Assembly (NCBI GenBank): GCA_947499615.1
Contig: CANMOP010000013.1
Span: forward strand, 1-62,943
DNA from: RH-chloro-G1 sp003670575
GTDB lineage: Bacteria; Chloroflexota; Dehalococcoidia; UBA2979
Reading direction: 5' to 3'
DNA: 62,943 nt
Shown: positions 32,019 to 41,042 of the stretch, piece by piece
Numbering within the stretch: position 1 is the stretch's first letter
How the letters are laid out: the number at the start of each line of letters is the position of its first letter
The notes under the pieces: generated by a model
What the model saw: only the letters and a program-made list of their open reading frames with translations
What the model was told of the DNA's origin: nothing
Databases searched by the model: none
Program-made: the position numbers and the translations under genes

Positions 32019-33362
32019 CTACGCCTCGTCGCCCGGTCGGTCGGCAGCACCGGCAATGCCCGCACGCCACACGTCACGACGCCAGCGGTACACCGCCAGC
32101 CCGGCCAACAGCGCGAGCACACCCGACGCCGCCAGCGTGATCGAGGCCTGCGCGGCCAGGTAGCCGCCGGCAACTGCCGCCAGCAGCAAGACGATGCGCA
32201 GCCCCGGTACGTGCAGCGCCAGCTCCGGCGCGCGCTGCACGAGCCGCAGCGCAGACAGCGCCGTCATCGCGTAGCACAGGCCGAGGAAGAACACCGCCGT
32301 ACCAAGCACCGCCGCAACATCGAAGATCAGCGATGCCCCCACCGCCAGCACCGCCTGGAATACCAGCCCCACCCACGGCGTCACGTGGCGTTGCTCCAGA
32401 CGCGCGAAGATCGACGGGAACGACCCGCCCGCGGCCAACGCGTAACTGAGCCGCGCCAACGCGAGCATGAACGCGTCGCACACACCAACGATCGAGACCA
32501 GCGCACCCAGACTGATGAACGCAGCCCCCCACCCGCTGGGGAGACCGAGGCCGCGCAGCATCGCATCCAGCGCATCGGTCACCGGCCTCGACGAGCTGGC
32601 TGCATCCTGCCACGGCAGCCCGATCACCACCGTCAGCACCACAAGCACGTAGACCGTCGTGGCCACGGCGATGCCGATCAGCAGACCTCGTGGGAGCGTC
32701 CGGCGCGGCGCAACGACCTCGCCGACCGGCAGCACTGCCAGCTCGAAGCCGGCATACGCCCAGAAGATCAGCACTGTCGCGGTGCCGAACCCACCCCACC
32801 CCAGCGGAGCGGAGCGAACGGCACGAGGTTGTGCACCGCGAGTTCTGGCCTCGCGACCGCGAATGTCACGCCGACCGCCACCAATAGCAGCAACGGCACG
32901 AGTTTCGCGATCGTCAGCGCATCGTTCAGGCGTCCGCCGGAGCGTACGCCGAGGAGGTTCACGGCGGTCACGACTCCCACCAGCGAGCAGGGATGCCACG
33001 GGAGACTTGAGCGGTACGAAGTATCCGAGGTACCGCACGAACGCCAGCGGGAACACCGGAAGCGCAGCCAACTCGCCCAGGTAGAGCGCCCAGCCAGCCA
33101 GAAACCCGACGGTCGGGCCGAAGGCCGCCTCCACGTATGCGTACGACCCGCCGACTCCCGGCCGAATCGCAGCGCACTGAATGAACGCAAGCCCGATCAG
33201 CGCTGAGAGCACACCGGCCACGACCCAGGAAACGAGTTGCGCCGGCCCGAGGTACTGCGCCCCGAACCCCGACACGACAAAGATCCCGTCACCGATGATC
33301 GTGCCGACCACCAGCAGCGTGAAGTCGGCGAGTCCAAGATCTATGCGTAGTGCGGATCGCAT
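32019..33362 (-). CDS. APC-family amino-acid permease with two compensating frameshifts
   Basis: The open frame is 447 residues. Its N-terminus (LADFTLLVVGTIIGDGIFVVSG) and C-terminal two thirds (FGTATVLIFWAYAGFELAVLP onwards) are clear APC permease. The piece coded by about 32800-32995 is out of frame: it reads as Arg-rich nonsense, whereas the neighbouring frame there gives LVGVVTAVNLLGVRSGG and a normal membrane span. One extra base near 32985-33003 and one missing base near 32791-32802 (a C-rich run) would account for this. The intact protein would be a 12-span amino-acid or cation-amino-acid transporter. Confidence 0.8.
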   Translation of the reverse strand: MRSALRIDLGLADFTLLVVGTIIGDGIFVVSGFGAQYLGPAQLVSWVVAGVLSALIGLAFIQCAAIRPGVGGSYAYVEAAFGPTVGFLAGWALYLGELAALPVFPLAFVRYLGYFVPLKSPVASLLAGGSRDRREPPRRTLRRTPERCADDRETRAVAAIGGGRRDIRGREARTRGAQPRAVRSAPLGWGGFGTATVLIFWAYAGFELAVLPVGEVVAPRRTLPRGLLIGIAVATTVYVLVVLTVVIGLPWQDAASSSRPVTDALDAMLRGLGLPSGWGAAFISLGALVSIVGVCDAFMLALARLSYALAAGGSFPSIFARLEQRHVTPWVGLVFQAVLAVGASLIFDVAAVLGTAVFFLGLCYAMTALSALRLVQRAPELALHVPGLRIVLLLAAVAGGYLAAQASITLAASGVLALLAGLAVYRWRRDVWRAGIAGAADRPGDEA

Positions 33363-33402
33363 GCGGTCATCCTATCCACCATGCGCCCACGTCGATGGAT
33401 AG

Positions 33403-33774
33403 CTATGGCGACACCGGGGGCGGCCAGACGCCGCATTCCTGGTTCGCGAGGCTCTCATCGGTCGGCTCCGCCACCACCAGCATGGCGACGGCCTCCTCCC
33501 GCGTGAGATCAGTCGCGGCGCGCAGGCGCGAGTAGTAGCAATCGTGGGGGCCGAGGTGCGTCGGCGGGCCGACGGCCGCGCCCGACAGTGGCAGTGGCAG
33601 TGGGGGAATCGCTGGCGTGCCGCGTACCCGCGAGGTAGCAGCCAACCGCCCGGCCTCGCCATGAGTCGGCGGCACGTCGGCGAGCGGTGCGGCCTCTCGA
33701 CCCATCGTGAGGTACACCCACGCCCCAAGCGCACACCAGAACAGCAGCACCTGTAGCGCGACTGACCGCTTCAT
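33403..33774 (-). CDS. Hypothetical membrane-anchored or secreted protein
   Basis: 123 residues with one N-terminal hydrophobic segment (VALQVLLFWCALGAWVYL) acting as an anchor or signal, a Pro-rich middle (PAIPPLPLPLSG) and a Cys in the C-terminal NQECGVWPP. I recognise no family. It sits 30 bases after the zinc-ribbon-like acidic protein gene on the same strand and 40 bases before the APC permease, so the three may be one operon. Confidence 0.5.
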   Translation of the reverse strand: MKRSVALQVLLFWCALGAWVYLTMGREAAPLADVPPTHGEAGRLAATSRVRGTPAIPPLPLPLSGAAVGPPTHLGPHDCYYSRLRAATDLTREEAVAMLVVAEPTDESLANQECGVWPPPVSP

Positions 33775-33804
33775 GCGCGTGCTCCAGCGCCCCCGCCGGC
33801 TCGC

Positions 33805-34350
33805 TCAGTCGCCGAGCAACGTCTCGTAACCCAGGTCGTGGACCTGCTCCACGTACTCGGACCGCCAACCGGGATCGGGGATGCGACGGTGCAGCTCTCG
33901 GAACTGGCGGTGATAGCGCAGGTACTCCTCTTCGAGCTTCTGGCGCGTCGCGCTCTCCTCGTCGAAGGCGTCCGGGTCGACCTCTTCGAGCGGCCGGTCG
34001 AGGTCGTCCTCGTCGATGTCCGGATCGTCACGCCAGTACTCGGCGAGGTAGTCGAGGGAGTCGTCGAGCTCTCGCCGACAATCCAGGACGTAACTGGCAA
34101 GCACGCCTGCGGCGTCCTGAGGGGTGCCGCGGAGGTGCTCGGCCTGCGCGCACTCCTCGCAGAGGGTGACCAACTTGCGCGCCTCGCACTCCACGCCACG
34201 CGGGCAGTCGCCGTGGCGTGGGGCAAACGGGGTGAGCGCCGGCCGCCGTGAGTAGCCGACCACCATCGTCTCCTGATCGCGCTTGCAGCGCGGACAGACG
34301 AGGTGTCGGCCGAAGATCTGGTCGAGTGCGTCATCCCAGTTGAAGTTCAT
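33805..34350 (-). CDS. Hypothetical acidic protein with Cys-pair zinc-binding N-terminus
   Basis: 181 residues, unrecognised. Cys pairs C19-x2-C22 and C64-x2-C67, with C49 and C55 between, suggest a zinc ribbon in the first 70 residues. The remainder is very acidic (DDPDIDEDDLDRPLEEVDPD) and then charged helical with many Tyr and Arg. No signal or membrane span. It might bind nucleic acid or a protein partner. It is first of a possible three-gene minus-strand unit and divergent from the second CaiB fusion. Confidence 0.55.
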   Translation of the reverse strand: MNFNWDDALDQIFGRHLVCPRCKRDQETMVVGYSRRPALTPFAPRHGDCPRGVECEARKLVTLCEECAQAEHLRGTPQDAAGVLASYVLDCRRELDDSLDYLAEYWRDDPDIDEDDLDRPLEEVDPDAFDEESATRQKLEEEYLRYHRQFRELHRRIPDPGWRSEYVEQVHDLGYETLLGD

Positions 34351-34487
34351 CGCCGCCTCCGCACCACCATCGTACGTCCATGCCGTGCATTCATCGTGAA
34401 ACCGGCCGCCTCCGGAGCACCCGCGCCTCCCATCACAGTCGTATAGTCAGCGCTGTTACCCGGCATGAGACGTGAGGGGGGTCCGAG

Positions 34488-37076
34488 GTGGGCAGCAGGC
34501 CGCTTTCTGGGATTCGCGTGTTGGACTTCACCTGGGTGCGCGCCGGCCCGTGGGCCTGCCGCTGGCTCGCAGCCCTCGGGGCGGAAGTGATCAAGGTGGA
34601 GTGGCTGCAACCCGGCGCCGGCACCTTCAACAGCCGCGGCGGCGGTCCGGCCGCCGGGCCCGATGGTGGCACCACCCCGCCCGGCGTCCCCCCCGGGTTC
34701 AACTCCGGCGGGCAATTCAACGACACCAATGCCGGCAAGCTGGGCATCACATTGAACGTGCGCGACCCGCGCGGGCTGGAGCTGACCAAGCAACTCATCG
34801 CCAAGTCTGACATCGTCATCGAGAACTTCAGCTCCCGCGTCATGGAGAACTGGGGCCTTGGATACGAGGCGATGACGGAGATCAAGCCGGACATCGTCTA
34901 TGTCTCGATGGCGGGCTTCGGCCACGTGGGCAGCAAGCATGAGTACGTCACCATGGGGCCGGTGGTGCAGGCCTTCTCCGGTCTGACGCAGTCCTCGGGC
35001 CTGCCGGGCAAACCGCCGGCGGGCTGGGGATGGTCGTATATGGACGATACGGGCGGCATGTACGGGCTGCTCTCCACGCTGACGGCGCTGCACCATCGCA
35101 ACGCCACCGGCCAGGGCCAACACGTCGACATGTCGCAAGTCGCGGCGGCGATCACGCTGACCGGGCCAGTGATCCTCGACTACACGCTGAACGGTCGAGG
35201 TTCGCGTCGTGAAGGCTTCCCGGCCGGGAACCGCGCGGTCTGGCCCGGCACGCCGCTCGTCAACAACTATCGAGGCGCGATCGTGGCGCCGCACAACGCC
35301 TACCGCACCGCGGGCGGCGGCTACAACGACTGGTGCACCATCGCGTGCTTCTCCGACGCCGAGTGGCAGGCGCTCGTGCAAGTCATGGGCTCGCCAGCCT
35401 GGGCGACCGAGGCGCGCTTCGTGACCAACGCGGGGCGCATCGAGCACCAGGAGGAGCTCGACCACGGCATCGAGGCGTGGACGAAGACCCTTGGGAAATA
35501 CGAGATCATGCGCCTCGGGCAGGCCGCCGGTGTGCGCACGATGCCCGTGCAGAGCAACCAGGATCGAGTGGACCACGACGAGCAACTGCGCGCGCAGCAG
35601 ATGTACAAGCCGTACTACCACGCGGTGCTGGGCACCAACCTGATGCAGAACTTCCCGTTCACACTCTCGGAGACCAACGTCCAGGTGCAGGCACCCTCGC
35701 CGCTGGTGGGGGAGCACACGACCGACGTGATGAGCGGACTGATTGGCGTCTCCGCCGAGGAGATCAAGAGCGGACACGAGGGCGGGCTGTTCTGGCCGGC
35801 CAGCCTGCGACCGCTCCCGGAGTACGTAACCTCGGCGCTCGATGCGCCACACGCGCCGCAAGCCTCGGAGCCGCATCCGGTCGTGCAGGATGGCGGGCGG
35901 GCGCAACGCTTCTCCGGTGGGCCGGTGGGTGACCTGCGCGTGCTGGAACTGGCCGACGAGAAAGGCCAGTGGTGCGGCAAGCTCCTCGCGGACCTCGGGG
36001 CCGACGTGATCAAGATCGAACCGCCCGGTGGCTCACCGGAGCGTCAGATCGGCCCGTTCTACGAGGATGTTCCCGGACCAGAGCGCAGCCTTCGCTTCTG
36101 GCACTACAACACCAGCAAGCGTGGCGTCACGCTCGACCTCGAGACCGAATATGGGCGGGAGCGCTTCCGGCAGTTGGTGCGGGACGCCGACGTGGTGCTG
36201 GAAACGCACAAGCCCGGCTACATGGCCTCGCTCGGCCTCGGCTACGAGGCGCTCAAGGCACTCAACCCCCGGCTGATCATGTGCTCGCTCACCGACTTCG
36301 GGCAGACCGGGCCGTGGCGTGACTATGCCGGCTCGGACCTCATCCACCTCGCGGCGGGCGGCCAGATGGCGAGCTGCGGATACAGCGAGGAGCACGTCGC
36401 GGACGCGCCGCCGATCGCTCCGGGCGGCGGCAACGCCTGGCACATGGGATCCCACTACGCGTACATCGCAATCCTCGCGGCGGTGAACCACCGCGACTAC
36501 ACCGGCCGCGGCCAGTACATCGACAGCTCGGTGCACGGTGCCTGCGCGCTGACCACCGAGGGTCACGTGCCGCAGTGGATCTACGCGAAGACGATCTTCA
36601 AGCGCCGCACCGGAGGGAACGGATCGCAGCGGCCAACGCTGGGCAACCAGTTCGTCAACGCCGGTGGCACCGCGCGGTTCACGCCCCCGGCGCTGAAGGT
36701 GTACGTGGACTGGATGGCGCAGTACGACCTCGCCGAGGACCTCACCGACGAGCAGTACTCGGAACAGCAGTTCATCAACGAGCACCGCGATCACATCCTG
36801 GAAGTCATCGACCGCTTCTACACGAAGATGGAGACGGAGGAGTTGACGCGTGGTGCACAGGAGCGCGGCTTCCCAACCGGCCCGGTGCGCGCCGCCGAGG
36901 ACAACCTCGATGATCCGCACTGGAAGGACCGCGGGTTCTGGGTGGAGGTGGAGCACCCGGAGATCGGGCGCACGGTGACCTATCCCGGCGCAGCCGCGAT
37001 CTACACCGCCTCGCCGTGGCAGATATCGCGTCGCGCGCCGCTGCTCGGTGAGCACAACGCCGAGGTGTTCGCCTAG
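34488..37076 (+). CDS. Tandem CaiB/BaiF family III CoA-transferase fusion (copy 2)
   Basis: 862 residues from a GTG preceded by a GAGGGGGG site. It has the same two-domain layout as 25715-28327, and most residues are identical by eye, for example FTWVRAGPW, NSGG(Q/N)FNDTNAGKLG, GFPTG near the end and WQI(S/Y)RRAPLLGEHN. The conserved segments are GQGQHVDMS (domain 1) and GRGQYIDSS (domain 2). It therefore probably handles a related acid or is a specialised duplicate. TATAGT at 34442-34447 is a possible -10. A perfect hairpin follows the stop. The gene is convergent with a Tat-lipoprotein binding protein that may supply its substrate. Confidence 0.88.
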   Translation: MGSRPLSGIRVLDFTWVRAGPWACRWLAALGAEVIKVEWLQPGAGTFNSRGGGPAAGPDGGTTPPGVPPGFNSGGQFNDTNAGKLGITLNVRDPRGLELTKQLIAKSDIVIENFSSRVMENWGLGYEAMTEIKPDIVYVSMAGFGHVGSKHEYVTMGPVVQAFSGLTQSSGLPGKPPAGWGWSYMDDTGGMYGLLSTLTALHHRNATGQGQHVDMSQVAAAITLTGPVILDYTLNGRGSRREGFPAGNRAVWPGTPLVNNYRGAIVAPHNAYRTAGGGYNDWCTIACFSDAEWQALVQVMGSPAWATEARFVTNAGRIEHQEELDHGIEAWTKTLGKYEIMRLGQAAGVRTMPVQSNQDRVDHDEQLRAQQMYKPYYHAVLGTNLMQNFPFTLSETNVQVQAPSPLVGEHTTDVMSGLIGVSAEEIKSGHEGGLFWPASLRPLPEYVTSALDAPHAPQASEPHPVVQDGGRAQRFSGGPVGDLRVLELADEKGQWCGKLLADLGADVIKIEPPGGSPERQIGPFYEDVPGPERSLRFWHYNTSKRGVTLDLETEYGRERFRQLVRDADVVLETHKPGYMASLGLGYEALKALNPRLIMCSLTDFGQTGPWRDYAGSDLIHLAAGGQMASCGYSEEHVADAPPIAPGGGNAWHMGSHYAYIAILAAVNHRDYTGRGQYIDSSVHGACALTTEGHVPQWIYAKTIFKRRTGGNGSQRPTLGNQFVNAGGTARFTPPALKVYVDWMAQYDLAEDLTDEQYSEQQFINEHRDHILEVIDRFYTKMETEELTRGAQERGFPTGPVRAAEDNLDDPHWKDRGFWVEVEHPEIGRTVTYPGAAAIYTASPWQISRRAPLLGEHNAEVFA

Positions 37077-37105
37077 CGACCGCGCATGCCGGGGGTGGTA
37101 CGACG

Positions 37106-37138
37106 AGCAACGGGGCCGGCAATGCCGGCCCCGTTGCT
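37106..37138. terminator. Hairpin between CaiB copy 2 and binding protein 1
   Basis: Perfect 16-bp stem (37106-37121 with 37123-37138) beginning AGCAACGGGGCCGGCA. The formal loop is one base, so the inner pairs open. It lies between convergent genes and can end both. There is a short CTTGTGCTCTC tail and no true U-tract. Confidence 0.65.
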
Positions 37139-37208
37139 TGTGCTCTCATCGATCCGCGACGCGCGCGCGGCGGCGTCGAGGTTCGAGCGGAACCTCAACG
37201 CCCTCGAG

Positions 37209-38972
37209 TTACTTCTCGATGTAGTACCAGCGGCTCGCCTGCCCGTTGCTGGAGTACTGGAACCACGGGCCGACCACTTTGTCGTACCCGCCAATATTCC
37301 CCTGCAATACGAACTTCTTTGGCTGCGCCATCAGCACATTCGACTGCATCCACTCGTTCATGAAGCGGCGCTGGAGCTCGTCCAACATCTGGGCGCGCGC
37401 CTCCTTGTTCAGCTCGACAATCGCGCGATCCAGCAGGCTGTCGACGTCCTTGTTGCTGTCGTGACCGTAGTTGCGGCTGCCCTGGCTGTGGTACTGGGAG
37501 GTGAACTCCAGCACAGCGTCCGGAACGCACGTGTTGGTGTAGCCCACCATGTCGAACTTGCCCTCGGCCAGCCGCGAGGCGAAGACGGCAGCGTCCGGAA
37601 CCGCCGCCTGCGCGACCTTCATCTCCGGGAATACCGTCGCCATCTGGCCCTGGAATCGGGTCACGTTTGCGACCTGGAAGTCGGTGCTGCGGTTGAACAG
37701 CACACCGAAATCGATGCCCTTGCCGTTCGGGAAGCCGGCTGCAGCCATCATCTTCTGAGCCTCGGCGCGATCCGCCGCCTTGGTGGCCGGGTTGTAGCCG
37801 GGGAGCGCCTTCACCTTGTCCTGCTTCCACGCCTCCGGGAAGCCAGGGTTCAGCGAGGCTTGATACGCCCAGCCCGCGCCGTAGTACCCATCCGCGATCG
37901 CGGCATAGTCGATCGCCAGCGAGATCGCCTTGCGCACGCGGAAGTCCTTGAACGGTGCGTAGTCGTAGCTCGGACGCAGGTAGCCCCAGTTGCCATCCAC
38001 CCAGGCGTACAGGTTGCCGTCCGGCTTGCCCTTCGTCACCGTGGTGACGCTCTCGGGCGTGTCGACGAGCACCACCGAGGTCTGGCCGGAGATAAACGCC
38101 GCCTGCACTGACGCCGCATCCGGGACGATAATGTCGCGGAATTCATCGAAGTGCGGCTCGGTCGGTCGGAACTCCCCGTAGCGCGGGTTCTTCTTGTACA
38201 CGGCTCGCTGGTCGTTGACCCACTCGCCCATTTGAAACGCGCCGATGCCGGCGGACTTCATCGGATCCTTGAACCCGATGTCGTCCATCTCCCTCGGCAT
38301 CAGGCAGGTGCGGTTCTCCATCAGCCCGTTGAAGAACGCGCTGTTCGGCTTGGAGAGCGTCACCTTCACCGTCAGCGGATCAACGGCTTCCGCCTTCACG
38401 ATGTTCGCTACCATCGTCGCGCGCTGGAAGGAGGACAGCGGCACCTTCAACTTCTCCGCGTACAGCCCGCCGATGCGCATCATGTTCCACGCGACATCCT
38501 CAGCGGTGAACTGGCGGCCGTTGAACGGCGCGATGTTGTGGACAAAGAGCTTCGGATGCACCTTGAACACCAGCGTCGTCCCGCTCTTGTCCGCCACCTC
38601 CCATGAGGTGAGGACGTGCGGCTTGATGGTGCCGGCGTTGGGGTCTGGCTCAAGCATCCGCTCGCTGGTGTAGTTCCAGATCGACGCGCCGAGGGACGTG
38701 TGCGCGTCGTGCAGTTTGAGCGAGGCGATGCTGGCGGTGGTCCAGGTGCCGCCATCCTTGATCTTGCCCGCCACTTTCGGCGCAGTCATCGGCAGACCGC
38801 CGCCGCTGGTGGCGCCGTCCACCGGGATCCGCGCGGCCGCGCCGGCCTTGTCCGACGCCGGTGCCGAGCTCCCGCAGCCGAACAGTGCTGCGCCCGCGAT
38901 GCCAAGTGCCCCGACGCCTGCGCCTCTGAGCATGGAGCGCCGGGTCGGTCGGCCGGTGAATGCGGTAATCAT
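37209..38972 (-). CDS. Tat-lipoprotein ABC substrate-binding protein, SBP_bac_5 family (paralogue 1)
   Basis: 587 residues. The leader has RRSMLRGAGVGALGIAGAALFGC: twin Arg, hydrophobic core and lipobox LFGC, so it is folded before export and then lipid-anchored. The mature family-5 domain includes LEPDPNAGTIKPHVLTSWEV, FKVHPKLFVHNIAPFNGRQF and RVRKAISLAIDY. It binds an oligopeptide or another bulky solute. No permease or ATPase for it is in the window. Its paralogue lies immediately upstream at 39163-40923. An operator-like motif is found at 39034-39053. Confidence 0.9.
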   Translation of the reverse strand: MITAFTGRPTRRSMLRGAGVGALGIAGAALFGCGSSAPASDKAGAAARIPVDGATSGGGLPMTAPKVAGKIKDGGTWTTASIASLKLHDAHTSLGASIWNYTSERMLEPDPNAGTIKPHVLTSWEVADKSGTTLVFKVHPKLFVHNIAPFNGRQFTAEDVAWNMMRIGGLYAEKLKVPLSSFQRATMVANIVKAEAVDPLTVKVTLSKPNSAFFNGLMENRTCLMPREMDDIGFKDPMKSAGIGAFQMGEWVNDQRAVYKKNPRYGEFRPTEPHFDEFRDIIVPDAASVQAAFISGQTSVVLVDTPESVTTVTKGKPDGNLYAWVDGNWGYLRPSYDYAPFKDFRVRKAISLAIDYAAIADGYYGAGWAYQASLNPGFPEAWKQDKVKALPGYNPATKAADRAEAQKMMAAAGFPNGKGIDFGVLFNRSTDFQVANVTRFQGQMATVFPEMKVAQAAVPDAAVFASRLAEGKFDMVGYTNTCVPDAVLEFTSQYHSQGSRNYGHDSNKDVDSLLDRAIVELNKEARAQMLDELQRRFMNEWMQSNVLMAQPKKFVLQGNIGGYDKVVGPWFQYSSNGQASRWYYIEK

Positions 38973-39033
38973 GGGAACCTCCTCCGTGGCTGCGCCGGGG
39001 CCCCGATAGCCTCGGGCTGGTCTCCGCTCGCAC

Positions 39034-39053
39034 TCTACATTACGAGCGTAGTG
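39034..39053. promoter_or_regulatory. Operator-like site upstream of binding protein 1
   Basis: TCTACA, seven bases, then CGTAGTG, about 60-80 bases upstream of the start at 38972. The half-sites TCTACA and GTAG, with the same 7-base spacing, recur in the perfect palindrome upstream of binding protein 2 (41022-41042). TAATGT within the minus-strand copy could be a -10. Confidence 0.4.
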
Positions 39054-39088
39054 TATACGAACGTATTAAACGTGCGGACGTACGACAC

Positions 39089-39118
39089 CAACGAGGCGCC
39101 CCGGTGGGCGCCTCGTTG
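39089..39118. terminator. Hairpin after binding protein 2
   Basis: Perfect 13-bp stem CAACGAGGCGCCC / GGGCGCCTCGTTG with loop CGGT, 45 bases beyond the stop at 39163 on the minus strand. It separates the two paralogous binding-protein transcripts, so each probably has its own promoter. Confidence 0.65.
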
Positions 39119-39162
39119 CGATGCGGGGAAGTCTCATCGACGCTGGCCTCAGTGCACGATGT

Positions 39163-40923
39163 TCACTTCTCCACGTAGTACCACCGGCCTACCTGCGCGT
39201 TGCTGGAGTACTGGTTCCAGAAGCCCGCGACCTTGTCGTACCCGCCGACGTTGCCGGCGACGATGCGACGGGCTGGCCGCGCGTTGAGGACAAACGACAG
39301 CATCCACTCGTCGTGGAACCGCTGCTGGAACTCCTCGAGTAACTTCGTGCGGGCGTCTCGGTTCAGCTCGCCAAGTGCCTTCTCGACCAGTGTGTCGATG
39401 GCCGGGAAGTTGCCGTGCCCGTAGTTGCGGCTGCCCTGAGAGTGGTACTGCGAGGTCATCTCCAGCACTGCGTCTGGGACGACCGTGTTCGTGTAGTCGA
39501 CGAGGTCAAACTTGCCCTCCGCCAGTGGCGCAGTGAAGCCAGCGCTGTCGACTCCCCGCTGCTCAATCTTCATCTCCGGGAACACGTTCGCCATCTGGCC
39601 CTGCAGGAACGTCACGTGCGAGACCGCATAGTCGCTGGTCCTGTTAAACAGCACCCCGATCGTGATGCCCTTGCCGTTCGGGAATCCGGCGGCAGCCATC
39701 ATCTTCTGCGCCTCGGCGCGGTCCGCAGTTTTCGTGCTCGGGTTGTAGCCGGGGAGGGTCTTTACCTTGTCCGGCTGCCAGCCCTCAGGAAAGCCCGGGC
39801 TGAGCGAGGCCTGGTAGCCCCAGCCGGGGCCGTAGTAGCCGTCGTTGATCGCCTGGTAGTCGATCGCCAGCGACATTGCCTTGCGCACGCGGAAGTCTTT
39901 GAACGGGCCAAAGTCGAGGCTGGGGCGGAAGTAGTCCCAGTTTCCATCAACCCAGGCATAGAGATTCGCATCCGGCTTCTGCTTGCGGATCAGGTCGATC
40001 GACTGTTGCGTCTCTCCTGACAAATACTGCGTTTGCCCCGAGATGAACGCCGCCTGCTGGGCGGCCGTATCCGGGACTACGATCTCCCGGAACTCGTCGA
40101 AGTACGGCTCGCCGGGCCGGAATTCCGCATACCGCGGGTTCTTCTTGAAGGCCGTCTTCTGGTCCTTCACCCACTCGGTCACCTGGTACGCACCGATGCC
40201 GGCCATCTTCAGCGGGTCGCTGAAGCCGATGTCATCCATCTCCTTCGGCATCAGCGGGACGCGGTTCTCCATGAGGCCATTGAAGAACGCGCTGTTCGGC
40301 CTGGAGAGCGTCACCTTCACCGTCAACGGGTCGACAGCTTCAGCCTTCACGATGTTCTGCACCATGGTGGCGCGCTGGAACCCGGACTTGGGTATCTTCA
40401 GGCGATCTGCGTACAGGCCGCCGATGCGCTCCATGTTCCACGCGACATCGGCGGCGGTGAACTGCCGGCCGTTGAACGGCGCAATGTTGTGGAGATACAG
40501 CTTCGGATGGATCTTGAAGAGCAGCGTCAGCCCTTCTTTGTCCGCGATCTCCCATGAGGTGGCAACGTGCGGCCGAACCGCGCCGGTGACCGGGTCCGGT
40601 TCCAGAGTGCGTTCACTCACACCCTTGTGCCAGATGATGCCGCCTAAGGCAGTATGCGAATCGAACTGCACGGGCGTGGAGAGAAGCGGAACTGTCCAGA
40701 CGCCGCCGTAGCGCGGCTTGCCCTGCACCACGGGCGCAGTCATGGGCAGGCCAACGCCACCCTTCGCGGCCGCCACCTTGGCCGACTCGGGCGCACCGCC
40801 GGCGGTGGAGCCACCGCCGGCTCGGCAGCCGAGCAACGCTGCGCCCGCCAGGCCGAGCGCGCCCACCCCCGCCCCGCGTAGGACTGAGCGCCGACTGTAC
40901 TCGCCGATGAACGATGCACTCAT
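39163..40923 (-). CDS. Tat-lipoprotein ABC substrate-binding protein, SBP_bac_5 family (paralogue 2)
   Basis: 586 residues, aligning with paralogue 1 over the full length with few gaps. The leader is SRRSVLRGAGVGALGLAGAALLGC, again twin-Arg plus lipobox. Shared blocks include KIHPKLYLHNIAPFNGRQF, VKVTLSRPNSAFFNGLMENR, EMDDIGFSDP and SQYHSQGSRNYGHG. The C-terminal end differs mainly at the likely substrate side. It carries its own promoter/operator (41005-41042) and terminator. No cognate permease is visible, so it may share an importer encoded elsewhere with paralogue 1. Confidence 0.9.
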   Translation of the reverse strand: MSASFIGEYSRRSVLRGAGVGALGLAGAALLGCRAGGGSTAGGAPESAKVAAAKGGVGLPMTAPVVQGKPRYGGVWTVPLLSTPVQFDSHTALGGIIWHKGVSERTLEPDPVTGAVRPHVATSWEIADKEGLTLLFKIHPKLYLHNIAPFNGRQFTAADVAWNMERIGGLYADRLKIPKSGFQRATMVQNIVKAEAVDPLTVKVTLSRPNSAFFNGLMENRVPLMPKEMDDIGFSDPLKMAGIGAYQVTEWVKDQKTAFKKNPRYAEFRPGEPYFDEFREIVVPDTAAQQAAFISGQTQYLSGETQQSIDLIRKQKPDANLYAWVDGNWDYFRPSLDFGPFKDFRVRKAMSLAIDYQAINDGYYGPGWGYQASLSPGFPEGWQPDKVKTLPGYNPSTKTADRAEAQKMMAAAGFPNGKGITIGVLFNRTSDYAVSHVTFLQGQMANVFPEMKIEQRGVDSAGFTAPLAEGKFDLVDYTNTVVPDAVLEMTSQYHSQGSRNYGHGNFPAIDTLVEKALGELNRDARTKLLEEFQQRFHDEWMLSFVLNARPARRIVAGNVGGYDKVAGFWNQYSSNAQVGRWYYVEK

Positions 40924-41004
40924 CCGGAACCTCCTCGATCGGCCGCGCCGCCGCGGCTACGCCAACTCCCCCGGTTGCCGTCCCGCGTGCGACGGACAGT
41001 GCAG

Positions 41005-41042
41005 ATATTACGTACGTTTGCATCTACATCACAACTGTAGAT
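41005..41042 (-). promoter_or_regulatory. Promoter with palindromic operator for binding protein 2
   Basis: On the minus strand, TTGTGA (41029-41034) is followed after 18 bases by TAATAT (41005-41010), a plausible -35/-10 pair. A perfect palindrome ATCTACA-N7-TGTAGAT (41022-41028 and 41036-41042) encloses the -35, the position expected for a repressor. The half-sites recur upstream of paralogue 1. Confidence 0.5.
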
